From the NCBI GenBank assembly GCA_963722585.1, contig CAVRNU010000014.1, positions 1 through 64,000 on the forward strand: a stretch of DNA of 64,000 nt, read 5' to 3'. This document shows, in pieces, positions 34,841 to 43,631 of this stretch (within the stretch, counting starts at the first letter, position 1; each line of letters starts with the position of its first letter). The stretch comes from KBS-96 sp963722585. Lineage in GTDB: Bacteria > Acidobacteriota > Terriglobia > Bryobacterales > Bryobacteraceae. The translations under genes were made by a program, and so were the position numbers. Below the pieces are notes generated by a model that searched no databases, had not been told where the DNA came from, and worked only from the letters and a program-made list of their open reading frames with translations.

Positions 34841-36802
34841 TTACGGCTTAGTCGGTGGCAGGCTGGGCCGTGCGACAATACCCCGCAAGGCCTCGTCGAG
34901 ACGCACGCCGTTCTCATCCAGAATCGTAGCAGTGGCGCGTTGGAGCGCAGCTTTCGCCTCGACATAGCTGCTCAGCGCTGATACTTCGGCGGAGCGGGCG
35001 CCAGTCAGGTCGCGCTGGTATTGGATCACAAGATAGCTGGTCGAGGCGCCCACGGCGAGCCGCTCGGTCTCTGCCTGTACATTCTCTTCCTCGAACAGGC
35101 GCTCCTGCCGCGCGGCGCGATAGGTATCCCGCGACTGCTGAACGGCTATCAAGGCGTTGGTGATTTCGAGCTGGGCCTGTTTTTCAAGCTCGCGAAGACG
35201 GATCTGCTGCTGCCGGAGTTGAAGCTGATCGCGCGCGACATCCGCCCGTGCGGATCTGTTCGCGAGAGGTATGTTCAGAGACAGACCTGCTCCGTAATCG
35301 GGGAAATTGCGATGAAAGATTTGTCTCATGGCATCGCTATACGATCCCAGAAGGAATGGATTCGGAACCGGGCTTGTGGAGCCGGGCAGGCCCAGAATGT
35401 ACGAGTTCGGATCTCCCACAAGCGCGTTGTTCTGAGCATTCGCCACAAGGTTCAACTGAGGTAGTACCGCATTCCGGCTTCCTTTCAAAGCGATCTGAGA
35501 GTTGTCTAACTGGAGGCGTGCCTGAGCGAGATCAGGCCGCAAACGCAGGCCGGTTGCAACCAAGTCTCCAAGAGCGGGCAATTTCTCGTCTTCAATGAAC
35601 TGCGGGCGATCGACTGGAACTATTTCAATCGCCGCAATCGCCGGATCAAGAGCCGTACGTGTGATGTAGTCCTTCAGGATCTGGTTTTGAAGGCGCGCAA
35701 GGGTTCGAGCGACATCCAGATCCCGCTGGCGCCGGGATACTTCCGCTTGCGCGCGAGTAACATCGATGGATGCGGCGGTACCTTCCGACAACGACTGGCG
35801 GGTGTCTGACAGCAAGCGATCGGCCGAGGACACCGCCTCTCCCCGCACCTGAACATCCTCAGTTAAGCTGACCAGGTCCCAATACAACCTGATGACACCG
35901 TATACAGTGGTGATCACCTGTTGCTTGAAGACGTCTTGCGAGACATTGCGGTTGTTTCTGGCAATACGAATGTAGCGTGCGTTGACGGCCAGGCCGAGGC
36001 CTTGTAGCAGAGGCTGGGTAAACGTCAGGTTGATATTGGAGTAAGTGGCCGGGTTATAGAGGTACAGCGGATTGTTGATGTTCTGATACGTGGTATTCCA
36101 CGTAAGACTTACCGTTCCGCCGGAAGTGAAGCCTTTCTGTATGCCGAGGCTTCCGACAGTTGTGTTTGCATTGAGCGAAAGTAGATTGGGTAAGAAAGTG
36201 CTGTTCTGGGGCTCGGACGTGTGGTTCCAACTGGAACTCGCGACGATTGTGGGATCCAGATCAGGGAGCGCCGGCCCGGTTGAGAGCGGAATGGAACCGA
36301 TAATGGACAGGTCAGTCACCGTGCCTGGCCCCGTAAGATTACTAAGCGACGGGACGTTTGCACCTGTCAGCGGCAAGGCGCCATTCGTTTCGATGTTGCC
36401 TGCGGCTTCCGGAGGTCCGACCCCGGGAGGAGCTTCCTGAACCGTCGTAGGAATTCCGCGCAATAGATTTCCAGCCTCAGCGCGGAGCACTTCCGTCTCG
36501 GCGATGCGCGGCGTATATCGCTCTAACTCGATATCAAGATTGTTCTCAAGAGCCAGGGCAATGGCATCCTGAAGCGTGAGATAGAGTTTGCCGTCGCGAA
36601 CGAGATTTTCGAAACGCGGCGAATTGGAGAGGCGCACCGGGTCAATCCTGGGCACCTTGTAGCCGCGAAGGATCGTGCCCCAGCCATCGGTGATCGCCTT
36701 TAGTTGTTGCGCGGGTGGAGCGTTGGTCGGGAGCTCCTGAGCATGGAGCAGGCAAGCTGCCAACAGGACGACCTGCGTTTTGCGAATCATGTGATTGGTC
36801 AT
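34841..36802 (-). CDS. TolC-family outer-membrane efflux protein
   Basis: A 653-residue outer-membrane channel with a signal peptide (Val-Val-Leu-Leu-Ala-Ala-Cys-Leu-Leu-His-Ala) and the duplicated TolC helical barrel: Leu-Gln-Asp-Ala-Ile-Ala-Leu-Ala-Leu-Glu-Asn-Asn-Leu opens the first repeat and Arg-Pro-Asp-Leu-Ala-Gln-Ala-Arg-Leu-Gln the second. It is longer than typical TolC because of a ~120-residue low-complexity insert after the first helix, common in acidobacterial homologues. It abuts the adaptor gene (stop and start directly adjacent), forming a tripartite pump operon. Substrate unknown. Confidence 0.92.
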   Translation of the reverse strand: MTNHMIRKTQVVLLAACLLHAQELPTNAPPAQQLKAITDGWGTILRGYKVPRIDPVRLSNSPRFENLVRDGKLYLTLQDAIALALENNLDIELERYTPRIAETEVLRAEAGNLLRGIPTTVQEAPPGVGPPEAAGNIETNGALPLTGANVPSLSNLTGPGTVTDLSIIGSIPLSTGPALPDLDPTIVASSSWNHTSEPQNSTFLPNLLSLNANTTVGSLGIQKGFTSGGTVSLTWNTTYQNINNPLYLYNPATYSNINLTFTQPLLQGLGLAVNARYIRIARNNRNVSQDVFKQQVITTVYGVIRLYWDLVSLTEDVQVRGEAVSSADRLLSDTRQSLSEGTAASIDVTRAQAEVSRRQRDLDVARTLARLQNQILKDYITRTALDPAIAAIEIVPVDRPQFIEDEKLPALGDLVATGLRLRPDLAQARLQLDNSQIALKGSRNAVLPQLNLVANAQNNALVGDPNSYILGLPGSTSPVPNPFLLGSYSDAMRQIFHRNFPDYGAGLSLNIPLANRSARADVARDQLQLRQQQIRLRELEKQAQLEITNALIAVQQSRDTYRAARQERLFEEENVQAETERLAVGASTSYLVIQYQRDLTGARSAEVSALSSYVEAKAALQRATATILDENGVRLDEALRGIVARPSLPPTKP

Positions 36803-38176
36803 TCAGCCCTTCGGTTTATCGGTCGGACGAAGCTCCGCCTCGACCCGTTGTCCTTCTTCCAGCGAGTCGGATGGATTGGAGACGACTATATCGCCGGGAT
36901 GAATCCCATTAGTGATCTCGATGTTTGCACCAAGATCACGTCCGACCTCGACCTGCACGAAATGGATCGTCTTTTTGGAAGTCACGGTCGCGAGGCGCAT
37001 ACCTTGCGAATCGACAATCAATGTGTCAGTGGGAACAATTTCGACGGGATGCGATCGTCCGATGTGAAAGCGGACCAGTGAATACATTCCCGGAAGGAGC
37101 CGCCCGCTTTTGTTCTCGACGTAGACTTCGGTAAGCAACGTCCGGGCGATGGGGTCGAGAGCGTTCGCCGTGCGTATGACTTTGCCGGAAAAGATCTCGC
37201 CGGGGCGCTCCTGGACGGTGACGTCGGTGATATCGCCGGGCTTGATGTCGACCGAATAGGTCTGAGGGACGTTGACCTGGATGCGGAGCACGTTCGGTTG
37301 GGCGATGCTGAAGAGGTTTCTGTCTGAGCCGCTGCCCGCCGTAATGAGGTCTCCCTTTTCAATCTTGCGCTCGGTGATGACGCCGTCGAACGGAGCCACT
37401 ACGCGTTCAAAACTCCGCAAGTGCGAGAGGCGCCGCACATTGGCTTGCTGGGCTTCAACGGCAGCCTGGGCGGCAACCAGATTAGCCTGCTGCACACGTA
37501 TCGTGGCTTGCCCGGTATCGACGGCGGCCTGCGCTGCGGCAACCGCGGCGCGGCGCGCATCGTAGTCGGTCCGTCGTTCGTCACCGGATTGCTTGGGGAT
37601 GACGCCTTTGTTGACCAGGACCTGCCAGCGCGTATTGGTGATGCGGGAGATCTCTTCATTTGACTGAGCCTGGCGCAGATTTGCCTGATCCTGGTTCAGC
37701 GCAGCTTGCGATTGCGCCAAGGCGGCCCGAGCCTGTTCAAGGGCGGCGTTGGCTTGCGCCACGTTGGCGTTGCCCTGCTCGAGCTCCTGGTCGAGCTCGG
37801 GGGTCTCGATGACGGCCAGCAGTTGACCCGCTTTGACCTTGCTTCCGATATCCACATAGCGCTCGCGCACATAGCCGTTGGAGCGGGCATATATGGAAGC
37901 AACCGAAACCGCGAGCGTGTTGGCCGGAAGAGTCAGGTCTGAGCTGCCGGCCGCCGCCTGTGCCCTCACGGCGCTCACAGTTTGAGTACGATCTTCAATC
38001 GCGCGCACCTGGTCGAGAGCGGCTTGGCGGCGCAGGATTCGGGGAACAATTCCGATCGCCAGAAGGACAAACAGAAGCGCACCGAGCACAATGAATGTGA
38101 TTGTTCGCCGTTTGCCTGGCGTAGGCGGCCCAGAGGAAGGAGTCTCCGGCTGACGGGCGTTGACGATGGTAGACAT
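36803..38176 (-). CDS. RND efflux periplasmic adaptor (MFP/HlyD family)
   Basis: A 457-residue membrane-fusion protein. It has one N-terminal membrane helix (Ile-Thr-Phe-Ile-Val-Leu-Gly-Ala-Leu-Leu-Phe-Val-Leu), a lipoyl half-motif (Gly-Ser-Lys-Val-Lys-Ala-Gly-Gln-Leu-Leu-Ala), a long coiled-coil hairpin (residues ~145-265, Ala/Gln/Asn-rich), and the beta-barrel region with Val-Val-Ala-Pro-Phe-Asp-Gly-Val-Ile-Thr-Glu. Its ATG overlaps the pump stop by 1 bp. It links the inner-membrane RND pump to TolC. Confidence 0.94.
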   Translation of the reverse strand: MSTIVNARQPETPSSGPPTPGKRRTITFIVLGALLFVLLAIGIVPRILRRQAALDQVRAIEDRTQTVSAVRAQAAAGSSDLTLPANTLAVSVASIYARSNGYVRERYVDIGSKVKAGQLLAVIETPELDQELEQGNANVAQANAALEQARAALAQSQAALNQDQANLRQAQSNEEISRITNTRWQVLVNKGVIPKQSGDERRTDYDARRAAVAAAQAAVDTGQATIRVQQANLVAAQAAVEAQQANVRRLSHLRSFERVVAPFDGVITERKIEKGDLITAGSGSDRNLFSIAQPNVLRIQVNVPQTYSVDIKPGDITDVTVQERPGEIFSGKVIRTANALDPIARTLLTEVYVENKSGRLLPGMYSLVRFHIGRSHPVEIVPTDTLIVDSQGMRLATVTSKKTIHFVQVEVGRDLGANIEITNGIHPGDIVVSNPSDSLEEGQRVEAELRPTDKPKG

Positions 38177-41100
38177 TATTTGGATTCCTCCCTGGCGGCA
38201 TCGCGCCTGGAGTGAATGGCGCTGAACATTAACGGAACGAAGAAGAGAGTGGCGAAGGTGGCAAGCGCCAGACCGCCAATGACCGCTCGAGCAAGAGGAG
38301 CGTTTTGTTCACCACCTTCGCCAAGTCCGAGCGACATCGGGAGCATACCGATGATCATGGCCAAAGCCGTCATAACGATCGGTCGCAAGCGCGTACATCC
38401 GGCATCTATAGCTGCTTGTTTGGGAGCGCGGCCAAGTTCAATGCGATCGTTGGCGAAGGTCACAAGCAAGATGCTGTTTGCAGTTGCGACGCCAATGCTC
38501 ATGATGGCGCCCATCAAACTCGGAACACTTAAGGTCGTTTGAGTTAAAAAGAGAGCCCAAACGATGCCACAGAACGCTCCGGGAAGGGCGGTGATAATGA
38601 TGAAAGGGTCCGTCCAGCTCTGAAAGTTCACCACCATCAGAAGATAGACCAGCACGGCTGCGAATATCAGTCCGAGACCGAGCCGCCGGAAAGCATCCTG
38701 CATGCTCTGCACCTGACCCTGCACCGTGATTAGATTGCCCGGGGCCAGTTTGCCGGACAACTCAGAGATGACTTTGTGGACTTTTGACGCTACGGATCCC
38801 AAATCAGCATTTTGGACACTGGCAAACACGTCAAAGACGGGCTGGACGTTGTGATGGTTAGCGACGATGGGCCGAATTTGATGCGAAAGGCGCGTGAGGT
38901 TGCTGAGGATCTGAGGTTGGCCATTGCCGACTCGAGTAAGGATGGGCGTATTTTCGACGGCATTGACGGAATTGAGAACGTATTGCGGAGTTTGCGCCGC
39001 AACGAGGTAGGTAATCCCCATCTTGGGATCCATCCAGAAATTTGGAGAGACTTGCGCGCTGGAGCTCAGCGCGATATTGAGGTTGTTGGCGACATCTAGC
39101 TGGGTCAGGCCGAACTCAGCCGCCTTGGTGCGATCTACATCGAAGTGCAGATCGGGGCCGTTCAAGACCTGATGGACGTGTGAATCCACAACTCCCGGAA
39201 TGTCGGCGATTCGGTGTTGAATCTGGCGGGCGAGCGCATAGTTTGCCGGATTGAAACCCTGAATCTGGATATCGATCGGCGCCGGCAGGCCAAAATTGAG
39301 GATTTGACTCACGATGTCCGCCGGCTGGAAATAGAAGGTCAGGTCGGGAAACGCTTTCGGCAACTGCTTGCGCATCTGCGCGACGTATTGACGCACGGGA
39401 TGGTGATCTTCCTTGAGAGCAAGTAGAACCTGACCATCGAATGCCCCGATGGTTGCGCCATCGCCAAAGGCAAGATTAAACGAATCAGGCGGAACGCCGA
39501 TATCGTCGAGAATGAGATCGAGCTCGTCCGGCGGGATGATTCGTCGAATCTCCTGCTCGACCCGCGAGAAGATGATCTTGGTCTCCTCTAGCCGGGTTCC
39601 GGGTTGTGCCCTCACATGCAAACGCATCTGACCGGCATCGACGTCAGGAAAGAAGTCGCGACCGATGAAAGGAAGCAGGAGAAACGGCGTGGCCATGATA
39701 GAGCCTGCGATGATAAACGCAAGTTTGGGCCTATCTACAAACCAGGTGAGAGCGGCTGTGTATCGCGTCCGGATCTTTACGTAAGCTTCGTCGAAGCGAT
39801 TATGGAAGCGTGCGAAGCGGCTTTTGGTTTCCGAGGGAGCCGCCACTCCGGTTTCCGGATCGACTTCATGCTGCTCGCCCTTCAACAGATAATTCACCAT
39901 CACCGGCACTAGAGTTCGGGAGAGCAGGTAGGACGCCATCATGGCGAACACTACAGCCAGAGCCATGGGAGTGAAAAGATACTTGGCGGGACCTGTCAGG
40001 AAAACCACAGAGACGAAGACGATACAGATCGTCAGTGTGGAAACGAAGGTGGGTACAGCGATCTGCGAGGCGCCGTCGAGTACAGCGTCGCGCAGTGTTT
40101 TGCGGCCCATATGGCGATGAATATTTTCGATTGTGACCGTGGCGTCGTCAACCAGGATGCCAATGGCCAGGGCGAGACCACCCAAAGTCATAACGTTCAG
40201 CGTATTGTTCGTGGCGCTCAGCGCAATGATCGAGCATAGGATGGACAGGGGGATGGAGACAGCGATGATCAGGGTGCTGCGCCAGCTTCCGAGGAACAGA
40301 AGAATCATGGCGGCGGTGAGACCGGCAGCAATCAAACCCTCGTGGAGTACGCCCTGAATCGAACCTCGAACAAAGATTGATTGATCGAATAGGGCATTGA
40401 TGTCGAGGCCTTTCGGCGCCGCCGCCCGGGTGACCGGAAGTACTTTGTTCTTGATCTGATCGATGATATCCAGGGTAGAGACGCTACCCAACTTCATGAT
40501 GGTCAGGAGACAGGCAGGCAAGCCATTGGCGCGAACGGCCTCCTGCTGGACGGCGTAACCATCCCGCACATTCCCGATATCGCGCATATAAACCATGGAG
40601 CCGTTGACGTACTTAACAGGCACATCATTCAACTGGAGTGCGTCGGTCGGGCTGCTGTTCGTGCTAACAGTGTATTCGCGGCGTCCTATTTTTAGCTGGC
40701 CTGAGGGAAGCGTGACGTCCTGTCCCTGAATGGCGTTATTTACGTCGATGGGAGTGAGGCCTTTTGAAAGCAGCTTATCCTGATCGAGGTCGACCATGAT
40801 CTGGCGTTGCTTGCCGCCGTAGGGAGCGGGAAGCAAGACGCCGGGCACGGTGGACAACTGGGTTCGCACGCGAAATAGCCCGTAGTCGTAGAGCGCCGCC
40901 TCGTTTAGCACCTTGCTGCTTAAGGCAAGTTGAATGATCGGAACCGTGGAGGCGCCAAAACGCAAAATCCAGGGAGGGTGTATGCCGGGTGGCATGCGGA
41001 ACTGAATCGCCTGCACGGCGGCGCCAACCTGCGCTGTCGCAGCGTCCACTCGCACCTGCGGATTGAAGTAAATTTTCAGGACCGCGACGCCGTTCAGAGT

Positions 41101-41349
41101 CTGTGACTCGATGCTTCTGATGTCGTTCACAATCGCCATCACGAACTCGCTATACACCGTGATGCGCTTCTCCACTTCCTCTGCGGGCAGACCAGTGTAG
41201 GTCCAGATGACGCTGATCACCGGGATATCGATGTTCGGGAAGATATCAGTCGGCGTGTTGATGATGGCGGCCGTCCCGAGAAAAAGAATCAGTATGGCGG
41301 CAACAACAAAGGTGTACGGCCGATCGAGAGCGAGTTTTACGATCCACAT
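38176..41349 (-). CDS. RND-family efflux permease
   Basis: A ~1057-residue inner-membrane transporter with the AcrB/CusA architecture: helix 1 (Tyr-Thr-Phe-Val-Val-Ala-Ala-Ile-Leu-Ile-Leu-Phe), a first large periplasmic loop, helices 2-6, helix 7, a second loop and helices 8-12. Helix 4 has Gly-Ile-Leu-Val-Asp-Asp-Ala-Thr-Val-Thr-Ile-Glu-Asn, including the paired aspartates of the proton relay. ATG 41349 (after GGGGGG) is preferred over the upstream in-frame start. It heads the four-gene efflux operon. Sequence alone does not separate drug (HAE) from metal (HME) export; the Thr in the helix-4 motif is closer to HAE types. Confidence 0.95.
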   Translation of the reverse strand: MWIVKLALDRPYTFVVAAILILFLGTAAIINTPTDIFPNIDIPVISVIWTYTGLPAEEVEKRITVYSEFVMAIVNDIRSIESQTLNGVAVLKIYFNPQVRVDAATAQVGAAVQAIQFRMPPGIHPPWILRFGASTVPIIQLALSSKVLNEAALYDYGLFRVRTQLSTVPGVLLPAPYGGKQRQIMVDLDQDKLLSKGLTPIDVNNAIQGQDVTLPSGQLKIGRREYTVSTNSSPTDALQLNDVPVKYVNGSMVYMRDIGNVRDGYAVQQEAVRANGLPACLLTIMKLGSVSTLDIIDQIKNKVLPVTRAAAPKGLDINALFDQSIFVRGSIQGVLHEGLIAAGLTAAMILLFLGSWRSTLIIAVSIPLSILCSIIALSATNNTLNVMTLGGLALAIGILVDDATVTIENIHRHMGRKTLRDAVLDGASQIAVPTFVSTLTICIVFVSVVFLTGPAKYLFTPMALAVVFAMMASYLLSRTLVPVMVNYLLKGEQHEVDPETGVAAPSETKSRFARFHNRFDEAYVKIRTRYTAALTWFVDRPKLAFIIAGSIMATPFLLLPFIGRDFFPDVDAGQMRLHVRAQPGTRLEETKIIFSRVEQEIRRIIPPDELDLILDDIGVPPDSFNLAFGDGATIGAFDGQVLLALKEDHHPVRQYVAQMRKQLPKAFPDLTFYFQPADIVSQILNFGLPAPIDIQIQGFNPANYALARQIQHRIADIPGVVDSHVHQVLNGPDLHFDVDRTKAAEFGLTQLDVANNLNIALSSSAQVSPNFWMDPKMGITYLVAAQTPQYVLNSVNAVENTPILTRVGNGQPQILSNLTRLSHQIRPIVANHHNVQPVFDVFASVQNADLGSVASKVHKVISELSGKLAPGNLITVQGQVQSMQDAFRRLGLGLIFAAVLVYLLMVVNFQSWTDPFIIITALPGAFCGIVWALFLTQTTLSVPSLMGAIMSIGVATANSILLVTFANDRIELGRAPKQAAIDAGCTRLRPIVMTALAMIIGMLPMSLGLGEGGEQNAPLARAVIGGLALATFATLFFVPLMFSAIHSRRDAAREESK

Positions 41350-41656
41350 ATTCCCCCCTATGCGCTGATAGGTTCGCCGCGCGTTTCTCCACACGCAGGT
41401 TTCTGCAAGACGTGTTTAGGAGATTGCCGGCGCCAAATTTCAGAATGCCTTTACCTGAGCTGAGACATCAGCCCGACGTGGAAGTCGGCCAATACTACAG
41501 GTTTCTTAGAGCATCGTCACTCGATTGAAGATACAACGATTTCAGCAGTAAATGTCACGCTCCGTAGTCAAAACGTTGCCGACGTTTGAGATCAAGGGTT
41601 TGTACTGCGGACCAGGTGTGGCTGGCGGAATCGCTGCAGCGTGTTAGACCTGATTT

Positions 41657-42169
41657 GTGATCGATATAATTGGCGCGACTCTTGCCTCCTTGGCGGTTTT
41701 CTTTCGCAGTCGTCTGGACCTCTCGTTGGAGGTGCTCGCTCTTCGCCAGCAAGTGGCCGTGCTCAAACGGAAGCATCGACGACCCATGCTGAGTCGCCTC
41801 GATCGGCTGTTCTGGGTCATGCTGCGGACTGTGTGGCCGCCCCTCACTCGTTTCGGCGTTCGCCATATTTTGAAAACGTGTCTCGCACAAGCACAAGCTT
41901 CAATCGTCACCCTTCGATCCAAGCGGCTCTATCCGCACAGCATGCGCCATAGTACGGCCATCGCTCTTTTGAAGTCCGGTGTTGACTTGTCTACAATCGC
42001 GCAATGGTTGGAACACGCTAGCATCGCGACGACCAATCGCTATGCCGCCATAGACTTGGAAATGAAGCGCAAGGCGATTGCTAACATTAAGCCTCTTCAA
42101 GGCTCGCAAAATCGCTCCAGGCACTGGCGTCTCAAACAGAGCGTGCTTGAGTGGCTCGAAGCACTCTGA
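41657..42169 (+). pseudogene. Chimaera of IS-type ORF and tyrosine integrase
   Basis: Residues 1-62 match the conserved N-terminus of integrase-core (IS3-like) transposases common in acidobacteria (Leu-Glu-Val-Leu-Ala-Leu-Arg-Gln-Gln-Val-Ala-Val-Leu-Lys). From Pro-Leu-Thr-Arg-Phe-Gly onward the protein is the C-terminal catalytic part of a tyrosine recombinase: His-Ser-Met-Arg-His-Ser-Thr-Ala, Trp-Leu-Glu-His-Ala-Ser, and Thr-Asn-Arg-Tyr-Ala with the catalytic tyrosine. The two halves are fused in frame at about base 41845-41850. The recombinase lacks its N-terminal domain and first catalytic Arg, and the transposase lacks its core, so neither can work. Confidence 0.8.
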
Positions 42170-42215
42170 CGGCCAATCGAATGAATGTGCGGCAGAATGA
42201 CCGGAAAAATGCTTG

Positions 42216-42446
42216 CTAGCCGTGACTTACAAGTACTGACTGCACATTACTGGGATGGCACGATAAATCATACTGCAATAGCTTCGTTGCCGTCGCGCGG
42301 CGGCTTTTGAAGATAAACAGGCAGCCGGGAAAAGGGTCGGAGCACAACTGCTCCCGACAAAGCTGAGCCAGACGGTCCATGCCCTTGCGTGCGTCGATCG
42401 GTTCGACGGCCACGAGAATGCGCAGTTGCGGTGTGAGCTGAATCAA
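42216..42446 (-). pseudogene. tnpB: IS66 accessory protein TnpB, truncated
   Basis: The first ~55 residues are typical IS66 Orf2/TnpB (Leu-Arg-Ile-Leu-Val-Ala-Val-Glu-Pro-Ile-Asp-Ala-Arg-Lys-Gly, Phe-Pro-Gly-Cys-Leu-Phe-Ile-Phe-Lys). Similarity ends after Thr-Lys-Leu-Leu-Gln-Tyr-Asp, where a full protein would continue Gly-Gln-Gly-Phe-Trp. A TTG start at 42444-42446 overlaps the upstream stop as TTGA, giving the family start Met-Ile-Gln-Leu. The transposase gene that should follow is absent, so the element cannot move by itself. Confidence 0.8.
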
Positions 42447-42844
42447 GAGGCCGCATCCCACAATGCGCGGCTCAGTGTTGCCAGATCGGCAGCACTCGTC
42501 CCCTTGCGTTGAATCCGTAGCTTGCCCTGTCGCCCTTCCAGTTCGATTGTGTACTCGGGCAACCCGCGTGCTGCCGGCGTCCCACTTGGCGCCACCAGTT
42601 CTACAAATGTAGACCGCGCCGCGGTCTCGTTATTCAGGCCTGCTTCCAGCATGAGCCGTTTCAGCTTCGAGCAATCCAGACGCAGCGCCGCGGTCCGGCC
42701 AACTCCATCCTGACGAGCTACTTCCATCGCCGCCGACCACAACTCAGCGGGAATCGGGATGCGGCCCTGGCGCCTCCCTCGCCACTCCGCAAACCGAGTC
42801 TGCAGTTCCTGAAGCGTAGCGGTCTGGGGCTCTTTCCGCGGCAT
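42443..42844 (-). CDS. tnpA: IS66 accessory protein TnpA
   Basis: A 133-residue IS66 Orf1-type protein with Met-Pro-Arg-Lys-Glu-Pro at its start, a helical region (Phe-Ala-Glu-Trp-Arg-Gly-Arg-Arg-Gln-Gly-Arg-Ile-Pro-Ile-Pro, Glu-Leu-Trp-Ser-Ala-Ala) and a C-terminal Leu-Glu-Gly-Arg-Gln-Gly-Lys-Leu-Arg-Ile. ATG 42844 is chosen for the AGGAGG upstream. It is full-length but the rest of its element is missing downstream. Confidence 0.8.
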   Translation of the reverse strand: MPRKEPQTATLQELQTRFAEWRGRRQGRIPIPAELWSAAMEVARQDGVGRTAALRLDCSKLKRLMLEAGLNNETAARSTFVELVAPSGTPAARGLPEYTIELEGRQGKLRIQRKGTSAADLATLSRALWDAAS

Positions 42845-42922
42845 CGTCGTTCCTCCTCCCCGATTTACACTGCGCAAAGACGAACCTAACACCTATGCCG
42901 CGCTGTTTTCATGCACCCTTAC

Positions 42923-43614
42923 CGAAATCTCACTTTCCTCTGAGAAAAGGAACTCGACTCGCTTTGGGTCAGTGAATTTCGGCTCATCGCGCGAAATGAG
43001 GGCGACGCCCACCCCGTCGTCCTTAGTCGGCGTCACGAACAGCTGCTTCCGGCGGCCCCCGGTAAAATCTCAACATAGTCGGACCTCGGCTGCGCCCGAA
43101 AGTGCTGGCGAAAACCGAAACGCCTCGATTCGTACCATCCCGCGCTCAGTCCTGCGCGCTGCCTGAGAAGCGAGTTCTGCCCGTCTGCGGCAATCAGAAA
43201 CCGGCTGGAAATCTTTTCCCCGGCGATTTCCGGTTGTCCAGAATGAAATTGAATTCGCCTTGCTGCCCAGGTCATCTCGACGCCGAGCCGGGAGGCATGT
43301 TCGATCAAGTGCCGGTGTAGCACGGGGCGCCGGATCGCAATCCCTGTGCCGGACGCAAAGCGCGTTTCGAGTGAGAGGTTTCCTTCGATAAAGCGGATAT
43401 CACCGATGACCGCGGCTTCGTCGATAGGAATGTCGACGCCCAAGGCGCGGAGGGCGTCAATGCTGTCCGGCATCAGACCTTCTCCGCAGGCCTTGTCGAC
43501 GGGCGGTGTTGCGCAATCTGCGACCATCACCGTCAGTCCTTTGCGCCGCGCCGCAATTGCTGCCGCGAGGCCGGCTGGACCTCCGCCGACGACGAGAACG
43601 TCAACCCGCTTCAT
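42923..43614 (-). pseudogene. FAD-dependent oxidoreductase, frameshifted and truncated
   Basis: The first ~190 residues are a geranylgeranyl-reductase-like flavoprotein: Val-Val-Gly-Gly-Gly-Pro-Ala-Gly-Leu-Ala-Ala-Ala dinucleotide-binding motif, Lys-Ala-Cys-Gly-Glu-Gly-Leu-Met, and Ile-Ala-Ala-Asp-Gly-Gln-Asn-Ser. After Asp-Tyr-Val-Glu-Ile the frame stops early; restoring one base near 43056-43067 recovers Arg-Lys-Gln-Leu-Phe-Val-Thr-Pro and Gly-Val-Gly-Val-Ala-Leu-Ile-Ser-Arg-Asp. The last ~150 residues are missing where IS66 sequence begins. The gene lies 17 bp after the type III PKS gene, a usual pairing in which the flavoprotein tailors the polyketide. ATG 43614 gives the family start. 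Confidence 0.82.
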
Positions 43615-43631
43615 TGCTTGGGTGCATAGGC

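Larger units (their letters stand above)
42216..42922 (-). mobile_element. Remnant of an IS66-family element
   Basis: The two accessory genes are followed by no transposase. On the minus strand the candidate left terminus begins GTAAGGGTGCATGAAAAC at 42922, the position and GTAAG start expected of an IS66 inverted repeat. The other end has been lost by deletion near 42280. The element abuts the 3' end of the broken FAD oxidoreductase, so it may have truncated that gene. Confidence 0.6.
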
